64,000 bases of DNA from Dermatophagoides farinae (taxonomy: Eukaryota; Arthropoda; Arachnida; Sarcoptiformes; Pyroglyphidae). The notes beneath the pieces are model-generated. The model was not told the DNA's origin. It was given only the letters and a program-made list of their open reading frames with translations, and did not search any database. Each line of letters opens with the position of its first letter. Position 1 is the stretch's first letter. The position numbers and the translations under genes are program-made. Shown here piece by piece: positions 22,027-34,100 of this stretch. The stretch is taken from contig NC_134682.1 in assembly GCF_024713945.1 (NCBI RefSeq), forward strand, positions 3,945,001-4,009,000, written 5' to 3'.

Positions 22027-24984
22027 TTTGGCCTTTTTTTCCGCATGCCAATGAGAAAAAAAAGATGCTATAGACAACAACAATAACAACCACCAAAATG
22101 TATAAGTAGCAACCAGAATAGTTAAGTTCATAGACAATGAACAACAACAACAACGAACGAACGACAAACTTCAATATAGTGGAAGATTTTCATTTTATTT
22201 CGAATGGATGAATGAATTGGATATAGCATAATGGAAACCAACCATCGCCCACCACCACCACCACCACCAACGCCAACATTAACATCAACACCAGATAAAA
22301 ACGAATCGAATCGAACCGTAACACTCATAATAACTATATCACTGAATCGAATGTGAGATTCCCCGGGTCTTCATATTTTTGTTTCATCATCGTCATCATC
22401 TTCATCTTTCATCAATTCTGGTGATGGTGGTGGTGGTGGTGGTGTTGGTTTTCTATCAAAATATATCTATGATCTATGGTTAACGGCTACGACGCCGACG
22501 CCATACTGAATTTTTTCTTTTTTATTTGTTGACCAACAAAATAGCATCCGTATGTGTACGATCATTATATTGTTGAATGCGTTGTTGTTTAAATTCGATT
22601 CATTCGCAAATAATACACACACACACACATACACACGAAATCAACAGAATCGAAAAAAAAATTCTTTAGCTTTTTCTCCTTTATATTGGAATATATTTAT
22701 TCTGTTGAGATGGAGTGCCATAGACATAGACATAGAGAGAGAGAGAGAGAGATGACTCACACATCATGCGGTATTTTCGGTTTGGGTGTGTGTGTGTGTA
22801 GGTGTTTTCTTATTATTTTTCCAATTCATTGGATAAGATTCCCTTCACATTTTTATATTTTTGTTTGTTTGTCTATCCAAAATACAGACAGATGATATAA
22901 GGATAAGAATGTTGTTGACTATAAAATTAGTTCTAGGATTATATATTTCGAAATATTTGTGTGTTGGCGTGTGGACATCATCGACAAACTACTTTTTTTT
23001 CTGATGATGACGACATTTTTTATTGTTTGCATTTGTATATGGATCAATATGACTGGAAAAAAATCTCAATCCACTTTGTTGATTTGTAGTGGCTGTATTT
23101 TTTTTTTTTTTTTTATACTAGACCAGTATGGATTGTGTTCAATGATGATGATGATGATGTGTTTGGTTTTATTTATATTGCTTTCAATTCAATTTTCACA
23201 CTTTTTTTTCTTGTATACATACATTGAGATTAATTTGTAAATTGATTATTGTTGTTGTTGTTGACAACAAATTTGACAACTAACACAACAACAATAACAA
23301 TAACATCCCGTCTCATCATCATCATCAATTCTATTTTTTTTTTTTTTTTTTTTTTGATGATTGTCGATAATGCACTTACCTCGTTCTTTGTAAACAAGGA
23401 AAAAAATGTTTTTGTTTTTATCTTGTTTTTTTGTTGATGAAAATGGAAGAATTATCATTACAAGATTATCATCATCGTCGTCATCATCACGGGTTTTTCT
23501 TCCTTTTCTTTTTTTTTTTTTTTTTTTTGGTCAATTCTTCGAACACCAATATTGAAAAATAAAGTTTTCATATATATCACAAACACACACACACACACAC
23601 ATATGTAGAATGAGTAGATTAAATTCTAAAATATGAGAAAAAAAAGAACACTTGATAAGTGTCGTAGTAGTTGTTTAGTAGTTGTTGTTGATTGATCCTA
23701 TTTGGATTGGTTTTGATTGATGTTTTCAAAGAATAATTTTAAAATGAATGAACAACAAATGAAATGATGATGTATGGTGAAAAACCATATATAAAACACT
23801 TAAGATGATAATGACATCGAAAAAAAAACAAAAATAAAATAACAAACGACTGAATTAAGATGAACTAGAAAATTTATTCATTCATTTTATTCAATCGATA
23901 TTTTATTTGGTCACATCTGCAAAGGCGGCTACCAAGAGACAATAATAATGATAATGGCTGGCTGGCTGGATGGATGGATGGATGGACGAATGGTGGTAGT
24001 GTTGGTTGGTTGGTTGGTTGGCTAGTGTTAGTGGAACACCACCAGTCATATACTAGCTATATGTTGTATGCCCTATGACCTGACCTAACCACCAGAAGAG
24101 ACCTAGATATATACAGTTATTTTTGTATTGAATTGAAACAAAAAAAAACCATTGCCACTACAACCAATCAAATCACCATGGATATATTCCAGAAAATGAT
24201 TCTTCTACCTTTTTTGTCCTCCTTCTCCTCCTCGGATATCGGATCAACCGAACCTATTTTTTTTTTTTTTTTTTTGAAAAAAAGGATAGTATTCATCAAA
24301 GGCCAAAGTTTGTTGGTTATTTTTTTTTTTTTTTGCTTTCGTTGTTGAAATTCAAAACTTTCAACCAACAAAAAAAAGGCGAGGCCCATCCAATTCAATG
24401 TGTATGTTTATTTCATCTTCATGATCATCCAACTGCGATATGTCATATATACCAAAACAAATGCATATGGTACTCTTGATGATGATGATGATGAAAGCAA
24501 CTTGAACTTTTCATTCATTTGAACTATGTGTGTGTGTATGTCTGATTATTTCAAATGTAAAGTGACAATTATCTGATTTGAATTCAAATTAAATTGGACA
24601 CACACACACACACACACTTGGTGACTGAGGATTGCAAATCCTAAGTGTGTGATTCATTCTATTCAAATGAGCCGGGAATAATAATGATGATGGAAAGTTT
24701 TATGGAGAATTTTTCAGATTATTTTCATTTCATTTTATTATTAACGTTTATTATTAAAGTTTTTCGTTTTGTTTTGTTTTTTTTGGATAGCGTTTGGAAC
24801 ATGAATGCGGATGCTTGTTTTTTTCTCTTGTCTCGTTAGTTTTATTTGGCTGGATTATTGAATTTTTTTTTTTTTTTGTTTGATTTGTGATTTTATATTT
24901 GATTTGTATGTCTGTTTCATGGTTAGTAAACATTTGGTTAGTAGTTTGTTTGCAAAAAACAAAAATTTTGTTCAATTCGATTGT
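20445..24984. other. Repeat-rich intergenic region
   Basis: About 4.5 kb without a recognised gene. It holds ATC/GAT, TTG, CA/TG and TTGG/TGGA repeats (the last near 23.96-24.02 kb), GA repeats near 22.74 kb and many poly-T runs. A GC-rich patch at 22489-22503, ACGACGCCGACGCCA, recurs exactly at 36875-36889. Open frames are short and consist of repeats. Confidence 0.5.
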
Positions 24985-25285
24985 TCAACATAAATGCATA
25001 TCGGAAAAATGTGCCTTATTCTTGAACATTGGTCCCCATTCATTTTCATTGCCATTTGGTTTACGTTGACGAAACCAATTTTTATCCTGTTCCTGACGGG
25101 CCTGTTTATCTTTTGCGGCCATTGTGGACCATTTTGAGACATAGATGTCTTGTCTAGTAGAAAATTAATTTTGCAACAAAAAAAAATTTTGGTAAATCAT
25201 CATTTCATTGTAAAAAAAAAAATAAAAAATAAAACAAAACCAACTTGTTTTCATCGTGATTTGATACGAAATTAGTTTTCGACAT
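24985..25285 (-). CDS. Small hypothetical protein, two exons
   Basis: I do not recognise this gene. ATG 25285 opens exon 1 (25285-25245); an intron GTTGGT...CTACTAG leads to exon 2 (25153-24985), joined in phase to 69 aa ending DMHLC. The protein is hydrophilic with no signal peptide or membrane segment. Its middle is charged (AAKDKQARQEQDKNWFRQRK) and looks helical, followed by a tail containing EWGPMF. The codon choice looks coding, and two short exons with matching phase argue for a real gene, but the donor is weak and no clear polyadenylation signal lies close by. The first exon could instead belong to something else, with translation starting at the internal Met in STMAAKDK. Confidence 0.45.
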
Positions 25286-25570
25286 TTTTTTTTATTTTGA
25301 TTTTTTTCTTGTTGTTGAACGACAAAAAAAACAAAATGCAGAGAGAGAGAGAGAGAGTGAGAGAGAGAGAGTGAGTGAGCTTGGTTTGAAAACAGAAAAA
25401 AAAATATTGAAAAAGTGGAATGCTGCTGCTGCTAATTGAGAATAAAGGGAAATTAATTAATAAATATAAAAATCAAATCAATTAACCAATAGATTCTTGA
25501 CTTACAATGTGTTAATAATAATATTTTCCTAGAATAGAATTTTATTTGTTTCGATTTTCAAACAGCAAAT

Positions 25571-25759
25571 TCAATGAACGTGATGTAATTGTGTCAATAC
25601 ACGTAATTCAAGCGTATTACCGCAATTTGCCAAACGACTACCCAATTTTGATGAAATATTTTCAATAATCACTTTGAAACTTGTTGATGATGATCGATAA
25701 GATTTTTTAATATTGTTGTTGTTGTTGTTGAACAATGAAATTCCGATTTCCGGGAACAT
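25571..25759 (-). CDS. Small hypothetical protein, possible gene or 3' exon
   Basis: Not recognised. A 62-codon frame runs from ATG 25759 to TGA and is followed about 30 nt later by AATAAA, as expected for a transcript end. It encodes MFPEIGISLF, an Asn run from a TTG repeat, then a less repetitive, mostly helix-compatible stretch (TSFKVIIENISSKLGSRL) with one Cys, ending LTQLHHVH. An in-frame stop upstream and no intervening AG acceptor make ATG 25759 the likely start. It has no obvious signal peptide. It may be a lineage-specific microprotein or chance. Confidence 0.35.
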   Translation of the reverse strand: MFPEIGISLFNNNNNNIKKSYRSSSTSFKVIIENISSKLGSRLANCGNTLELRVLTQLHHVH

Positions 25760-27146
25760 TAAGAATGATTTTTTATAACATAATACAAAATATAGACGAA
25801 AAAATTAATGGAAAATAATCTGCGATAAAAAAAGAAAGAATAAAACAAAGAATGAATGATCAATCAGCAATCTGAATCGAACACAGAATTATTGTTAAAA
25901 GTTGATAATTATAAATTCCTTTATTACTGGAAAATTTGATTCTAGCCAAATGTGAAATGAAAGTTTATGTGGCATAAATTTTTATATTCGAAAATAGAAA
26001 CAGAAAAAATTTTTTTTTTATCTTATTTGTCAGGAGTGGCTGTGACAAACTCAAGTCGATTTCCTTCAAAATGCAAAATCCAAAAACAAAACAAGTTTAC
26101 TACAACTACATTCATCATCATCATCAAAACCTGAATTTCTTCTCTTTAGGCGGAATTTTTGTCTCAAAAATGTTACTTTGAAGATCATGAATGAATGAAA
26201 ACGTGATTTACACATGATATATCGATATTAATCTCTGTTGTTGTTGTTGTTGTTGTGGTTGAAATTCACGTTTCTTTATTAATTAAGCTAGCCATTACTT
26301 TTCTCCATTGGGTCATATATTATACTTTATTTAATTTTCTAGTTAGTTAGTTAGTTAGAAAAAAAAACTTGTTCCAGAAAAACTTGTATGTAAAACTATT
26401 GAATGTGTTTTTGATGTGTATGATCGATTGATCGATTGATCAACAACAACAACAACAACAGCAGCAGCAGCAGCAATCTCGTGATTTCAATCGTATCCGA
26501 TGATGATGGCCATAAAAATTCTTCTTCTTCTTTCTTTCTTTCTTCATTTTTTGTTGAATTTAAATGATGTACATTTCACTGTCATTCTGTTGTTGTTGAT
26601 GATGAAAAAAAAGTTCATTATAAATTCAAATCAAAAAAAAATTTCAATTTATCAATTTGGATTCTGAATAAATGAAAGAAAAAAAATACAAAAACACCAG
26701 AAAAAAACATGCATACACACACGCACAGTCATATATATTCAGTGTAAACAATCATTTTGTTTTTTTTGTTTTTATTATCTGAATTTTAATCGCACTATAC
26801 ACATATATGTACAAAATTCTATTTGATTCGGGTGAATGTGCCCATATGAAATGAAATGAAAAAAAAACGAATGAGGTGAATTGGATTTTTGTTTTTTTTG
26901 TTTTTGGTTTCTGTTTTTTTTCTGTTTTCTGCGTACATTTGGTATTATTATTCCTTCTGGTCAAATGTATCGATTCATCGTAGGAAGGGTACATCATCAT
27001 CATCATCAATGTCAAACAATATTGTTTCAAGTTTTTCGTTGTTTTCTTTTTTTTTAAATGGAAAATTGAATGGTAAATTTTCATTTTTCTCTCTGGAAAA
27101 CCAAGACAAACTGGTCTGAATGAGTGAATATATCTAATAGTTACCT

Positions 27147-27147
<1 letters not shown>

Positions 27148-27184
<37 letters not shown>
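27148..27184. repeat. CA dinucleotide microsatellite
   Basis: An uninterrupted CA array of about 18 units, one of the longest in the window and likely polymorphic. Confidence 0.95.
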
Positions 27185-27186
<2 letters not shown>

Positions 27187-28315
27187 TTTGAATTCAAGAT
27201 GGTGTCGTTTTTTTTTTCTTTGTTGAGACCATAAAAATGATTCACAAGCTACTCCATCATCATCATCATCATCATCATCATTCATCATTTATTCATATAA
27301 TCGATTCAATGATGTAATAAATTCGAAAACTATTCGATTTGATATTTGAAAAATAAAAGAAAAAAATTGATGGATCCAAAAAAAAAAAAATAATGGAACC
27401 ATCAACCAGTTCTTTGTACAAACACACTCTCTTTTTCTCTATATATATATCATTGTCCTTGTACTTGATAGTTTGTTATTATTGTTCAATTTACCATTCA
27501 TCAATAGATTTACCGGTGTTTCATCATATATATATAGTCAATAACAAATGTATTGAATGTACATTTTTTTTTCGTATGTGTGTGTGTGTGTATTTGTTGT
27601 TGTTGTTGTTGTTGTTATTGATTCTGGATTCTAGTTATTTTATTTTATTTTTCACTGGATTCTTGGTTGATACAGATTATAGATTCTCAAAATAAAATTA
27701 CATGTAACATATATACATCTTGTAAACATGGCCAAAAATAAAAAATAATGACGTTATAAGCCATAAGATTAAATTGAAATTTTTCTTACTTGCTTGCTTG
27801 CTTTCTGTATCGATTTCTTACATCAAGGCTCAACCATAATACAAGGCTTCCATTACATATAGAAATGATTGGTTCGAAATGAAATGGCCAATATATTCAT
27901 GTCATCGATGTATGGATTCATTTCCAAGAAAAAAACACAAAACCTGGACAGAATAACAGAACCTTGAAGGTAAGACAACAAAAAAAAATGTCCAGAGGGA
28001 GAAATAATTCTGTTGAAACCATATTGATGAAAAAGAATTTAATGGAATTTAAATTATTACGATGTTATTTGTTGTCATCTTTTGGCATGTATTAACTATA
28101 TGAAACAAATGGACAAAAATTTTTCCATAGAAATAAAGTATGCCATCAATGGAATTGTAACCATGGCTGTTTTTGTTTTTTTTTGCATTTATAACATGGT
28201 CATAATGATTCAAAATTATAATGATACTGATGACATTCAGTAGAAAAAAAAATAAGAAAATTCAATAAACACATGGCCATAGCTTTGCATAGTCAATATC
28301 TAAGGACAAATTAGG

Positions 28316-28316
<1 letters not shown>

Positions 28317-28347
<31 letters not shown>
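28317..28347. repeat. TG dinucleotide microsatellite
   Basis: An uninterrupted TG array of about 15 units in noncoding DNA. Confidence 0.95.
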
Positions 28348-28348
<1 letters not shown>

Positions 28349-30199
28349 AATCATCATTATGAACAAGAAAAATATATGCAAAAAACCGTACCGTACGAAA
28401 TGATTTTTTTGTCAAATGAATTTTTAATTTCGTATACAAAAAAAAGGAAAAAATTTTCCAAATGACGTATATTTATGAAACCAACGAGAAAAAAAAAGTT
28501 TCATAGTAGTCCTTTGGGGTTCAAAGAGTTTATTCATTTTTGTTTGTTTGTTTGTCATTGATTATAAAATTAGTTTTTTTTCTTCCACTCGTTTTTTTAA
28601 CGTTGGTTGATTCGATAATACACACCATATGTGTATAGGAAAAAAAATAGAAAAGTTGAAGAATCAATTGACCTAAATTTGATGGTTGAATTGAAAATTT
28701 TTCCAGTTTTTAAGTGTCACTGTGTATGAATATATCCAACTGATAATTTTCGTTGGCCAATTTCATTTTTGGTAATTATTCTAATTAGAAGAAAAAAAAA
28801 TTTCATAAATTTTGATGGTTGGTTGTATGAAAATGAAAACCAAAAAAACAAAAACAAAAAAAAGGATTTTCATGCACTGAGATAGATTGTATGTAATATT
28901 CACAAACGAAATTTGTTTTCACATTTTTCATCTGCGTAATTACATTGCAAACACACACACACACATGCAGAATATATCAGAATTTGCTGAATCAAACAAA
29001 CCAAAATTCAATTCAAGAATTGAATTCGGCGCAAGTACATTAGATGTCCACATTCACATACACACACATGATGATCATGATCATATATAAAAGACCAATG
29101 AAATTACCAACGAATGAAACATTATCGGATATTTCGACAATCCGTACGGATCATAAGTTATGATATTATGGAATTGTGAACATACCACATAGCCACCACC
29201 ACCACCACCACCATCACCGCCACCACCACCACTATTATCAATCTTAATGTTTGTTTGAAGCCAAAATTAAGAAGAAAAAAAAATTGTGGTTTTTCAAAAT
29301 AAAAAGAAAACGATGCATAAATAAATAAATGATGATGATGACGATGTTGATGATGATGATGATGATGTGATCATATAAAAACGGGAATGATTGTTGAATA
29401 TTTTGTGTCTGCTTGTGTGCCATTTGCAGCAACAACAACAACAACAACAACAATTTGCTTTTTTTTCTGCCATATAAATATTATTATTATATTATGATCT
29501 CATCATAGACAACAAATATAAATATAAATGAAACATTTTCTGCTTGAAAAGTTGTGGAAAAAAAAGAAATTTTTATTATACAAAAACAACAACAACGACA
29601 ACAACTTACGAAAATGAAAAGATTGTTTTCGGAAATATTTCAATTCTTTCAATAATATTGATGTTTGTGTTTGTCTGTAAATTTATTTCACACTGTTCAT
29701 CACCAGAATGCTGGATTTTAGCCAAGAAAAAGAATAAATAAGAATAAAAAAAGTGAAATTCGTTCATCAATTCCATCTTTTTATTCATTTTTTGTTTGTT
29801 CGGTGATTTCGAATGCGATGATTTCGAATCTTTTACTATTTATGTGTGTGTGCGTGTGTGTCCCATTCGTCTATAACATAACATCGCTTTTTTTTATTGA
29901 CATATAAAATGTTTTATTCATATAAATATATATTTCACAACTGAACGAAAGAAAATCATCATTTTTTTTGTTGTTGTCTTTGCCCATTAAAAACCACATT
30001 ATTCGGGCAAAAAAAAAGTGGATTCAATTCATCACCATTCAATTATTGCTTTTAGTGCTTAGCTAATTTCAAATTCAAATCTGTATTTGCAACTCATCGT
30101 CATCGTTATCGGTTGTCGATTCTTTGATTTTCATTGTTTTCTTGAGAATAAATAAATAAGAAGATACGAATCCATTCAACAACAACAACAAGAAAAAAA

Positions 30200-31175
30200 A
30201 TGTACGACCAAAATATTCAATTGACAATCCGTAATATGGAAAATATCCGCATTAAAAAATTTGTAAATATCATCACATTATCGATTCATGTTGTTGTTAT
30301 TTTAATCATAAATTCTATACATTTATCATCAATAGATGCGGTAAAAATTTCGAGTAAGTCAATTTTTTTCAAATTTTGATTTTGTCAATTTAATTTTGTC
30401 CACTGTTTATTATGAAAAAAAAATTTAGATTTAATACCACATTATTGTGATCAAAATATCGATACAAAACCAATAAACAATGTGAATGAACATTATCAAC
30501 ATCATACGATAGAATTGAATTTAACCGAACCAAAATGGACATCATTTTTAAATCTTGGTGCATCAATTTTACAAGGTGTCGATGTACCAGACAATTATCA
30601 ATGTCAATTAATTGTATCTAGTCCAGCCAATACTGGCCTAATATTAACATTTCGTAAAGCATTATTAAATGAACAAGATGTTATTACATTTCGTTCTGGT
30701 AGTAATCCACGTCAACAAGTTTGGAATAATGAAACACGTGAAGGATCCCGATATAAAGAAGTATTAACATTAGTTGATCGTAGTAATCCTAGTGCTATTA
30801 TTATTAAATATGAACCAGCTGCAGGTGTTTCACCATTTGACGCTGGTTTCGATTTGGCTATTACACTTTATCAAGGTAATGATGGAGAAAATAAATAAAT
30901 ACTTTCTGGATTAATGATTATATTTATTTTTATGGTTATTTCATTTATAATATATAGAAAAAGATATTCATTGTGGTGACAATTATGATTGTAATAATGG
31001 ACGTTGTATTGAACCATCATTACAATGTGATGGCTATAATAATTGTGGTAATGATCTTGATGAATATAATTGTCCTGGACAGCTTAGCTGGTGGATGGTC
31101 GGCATGCTTATACCGATTGCCATTATTGTTGTTGTATTGGCCATATTTGTATGGATACGAATGTCTAAAGGTTGA
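30200..31175 (+). CDS. LDLa-domain single-pass membrane protein with CUB-like ectodomain
   Basis: Exons 30200-30353, 30429-30875 and 30958-31175 join in phase 1 to 272 aa. The N-terminus has a hydrophobic signal or anchor segment (about residues 23-45, with IHVVVILIINSIHL). The ectodomain has a stretch with two Cys and CUB-like features (YQCQLIVSSP, GLILTFRK, FDAGFDLAI), then one LDL-receptor class A repeat with six Cys and the calcium-binding end GNDLDEYNC. A transmembrane helix (VGMLIPIAIIVVVLAIFVW) follows and the cytoplasmic tail is only a few residues (IRMSKG). The TGA at 31173 is preceded by AAAG|GTTGAA, so an unseen 3' exon is conceivable but that donor is poor. The family is not identified beyond the LDLa repeat. 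Probable surface adaptor or receptor. Confidence 0.8.
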
Positions 31176-34100
31176 AAAAAATTCATACATGATCTGTAAA
31201 ACAATTTATCAAAAAAAAAAAAAAAAAATTCAGTCAATTCAAAGATCTAATCAATCAATCAATCAATCCAACCAATTTGAATCAAAATTCCCGGGTTAAG
31301 AAAAAAAAGTAAACATCAATCGATGGCGCCATCTTTTGATTTCAGTCATAATTCAAGTTTTGAATTTTTCAAATCGCATCGTTTTATTTAAAAGAAATCA
31401 AGCTAACATGAAAAAAAACAACCGGAAATCCATTATTTCATTCATCATAATTATCATCATATTTATTTCCTTTATTTTCTGCACACACACTTGTCACCTG
31501 TGGATGTTGTTATTTAATTTTTTTTTGTTTATTTTTTTTCATATTTTGCTAAATAATTTTTTTTTGTGTGAAAAAAATCATCATCATCATCATCATCATA
31601 TATCCACGTATATCAAGTACCACCTGTATCCACATACGCCTACGCCTACACTATGCTTTACAAAGACCAAATTTAGAAAACCAAAAAATCCACCACCGCC
31701 GCCTACGTTCAGATTTGAATTTTTGTCACATTCATTTGACATTAACACAACAACAACAACAATGATGATGATGATGATGATGACAATTTTCTTGTGCATT
31801 TTATTTGGATGGATGTATGTAAATCACACTTTTTTTTTTGTTTTTTCTTATCTTTTTTTTTGCTGTTGCTGTAAATTTTAACATTTGTTGTTGTTGTTGT
31901 TTTTATTGTCAAATCAATCAATTTTCGGATTGTTTTTTTTATTATTATTATTTATGTTTGAATAATTTTTTTTTTCATTGTGTTTGATGAAACGTAATTA
32001 AAAGAAAATTTGTGAATTTTGTTCATTTTGTTGTTGTTGTTATCAAGGTGTAAATTACATTTTTTTTATCAACGAAAAAACAAAAATTAATTATTTGAAC
32101 GAGAAAAATTATCCAAGGATTTTTGTTGTTGTTGTTGTCGTCGTCGTTCATTTTATGCATGAATAGTCATTTTTTTTATTTGGATTAATCATACAAATAC
32201 GGGTCAATCATCATCATCATTATCAAGATCAGACAAGGGAAAAAAAGGGGACAACATAACGGGTGATATACCTGCTGTTGTAATGAGAACCATTTGGAAA
32301 TGGAAAAAGAAAAAATTATCTAGAAAACAAAAAAAAACAACAATGACAATGGATATTTTGTGACAATATTTGTCATTATATCGCATTCAAATAATCTAGT
32401 TCAATGATCATTGATCATTGATGGTGATGATCAATGGATTTTTCTGTTTTGTTTTGTTGAAAACATTGAAAATCCAGTTGTCAATCGGTTTTTTTTTGTT
32501 TTTGCTAATTAATTTTGATCAATTAAGTTGATGATTGTAATATAATTTATTTATGAAACAAAACAAAAAAAAAAAACACTTGAAATTACTGAAACAATTA
32601 TTTTAAAAAAAAATTATCAAAATCAATCAATTTAAGTAGAAATTGGATCAATATTTTTTTGTCGGCAAACAAAATGACAAAAAAAAAATTTCCTTGTTGT
32701 CACGTTAATCATTTAAAGTGGATGGAATAGATTTTTTTTTTTTTTTTTTTGGACACACCCTTTCATATCCATTTATCAGATTATTTAAAGAATATGAAGA
32801 ATATTGAATATTATGGATCGATAGATGGTGTTGATAAATCGTTTTCGGTGATTCGCGCCAAATATAATGGTTATAACCATAACCATTCGGGTAATAATAA
32901 AATGTGTGATGAGGTGAGATTTAGCATTCAACAATCCATAATGGTAAGTTAGTAGTGGTAAAAATTCTGAAATTCATAAATGATAGCCATATCAATAATA
33001 TTTACTACTGCTACTACTACTACTACAATTACCGGTTATTCGATTCGGTATTGTATGGATGAGAGTAACCAATAAAAAAAAATAAATATCCGAAATCGAT
33101 CAGAGTGCTTTAAAATTGAAATGAGAGAAAGAAAAAAAAAATTCAAATATTGCTCAAATTTGATCCAATAAGCAATAGAAGTCTTAGTAGTAGTAGTGGT
33201 TATAGTTATAAGAAGTGGCATAAATTTTTTTTTTTTTTTTGGAATAAAATTCGAAAGGTAGTAGTACTATTGAATAGAATCCAGATGTTATAAATTCGAA
33301 TTCCATTTTAGATTCTTTTCATTGTTTCATACCACTACCTAGTTATTGTTGTTGTTGTTGTTATGATTAGAATAAATGTTGGCAATCCACATCTAATCGA
33401 AGATGTTATGAAGGGTTAATGATTTGAATTCGTTAGACAAAACAAAACAAAACAAAAAAAAAAATTTTCATTAATCAAAGATAATCATTGAAGGAATGTT
33501 GTTAAAATTGATGATGATCTTGTGTCAACAAAAAAAAAGAGTACTGAGACAAACATAATAACGGGATTTATTTATTTATTTAATTTTTTTTTTTACTTGC
33601 TTATCGAACGGTTCAATCAATTTTTGTCCGTTCAAATGAATGAATGAATGAAAGAAACAAAATAACTGTTTGTCTGTCTGTCCATCAATGTGTGTGTGAG
33701 TCGGTATGTCTCTGGTATTTTTTTTTTTATTTTTTTGTATTCATGGATTTTCTCTCTTTTTTTCCATTTCCAAATATTCCAATAACCATCCACTAACTTC
33801 ATGTTAATTTTGTTTTTTTTATTTTATTTTTTACTTAAAATCATTTATATGTCAAAAATATTCATCGACATTATCGTTACCGTTATAATAATAATAATAA
33901 TAATCGGCTACCACAAGTGAAGAAGAAGAAAAAGAAAAAACATTCGATCAAAACAGCGATCATCATCATCATCATCATCATGACGACGATAACCTAGATA
34001 TATAAATGTGTGTGTGTGTGTGTATGAGAGAGAAAGAAAAAATAAAAATAAAAAGAAAAAATAAAATGTCGAAACTAAAAAAAAGAGACGAATAGATGAT

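Larger units (their letters stand above)
25760..30199. other. Repeat-rich intergenic region
   Basis: About 4.4 kb without a recognised gene. It includes the longest CA/TG arrays of the window (27148-27184 and 28317-28347), TTG repeats near 26.24 kb, AAC/AGC repeats near 26.45 kb and a CCACCA cluster near 29.2 kb. A plus-strand open frame around 28970-29090 after an ACATGCAG acceptor looks slightly coding-like but has no partner exon. Confidence 0.5.

Noticed and set aside
28970-29090. Slightly coding-like plus-strand frame after an ACATGCAG acceptor
   Set aside because: It ends in CA/GAT repeat-coded His and Asp residues, with no partner exon, start or polyadenylation signal.
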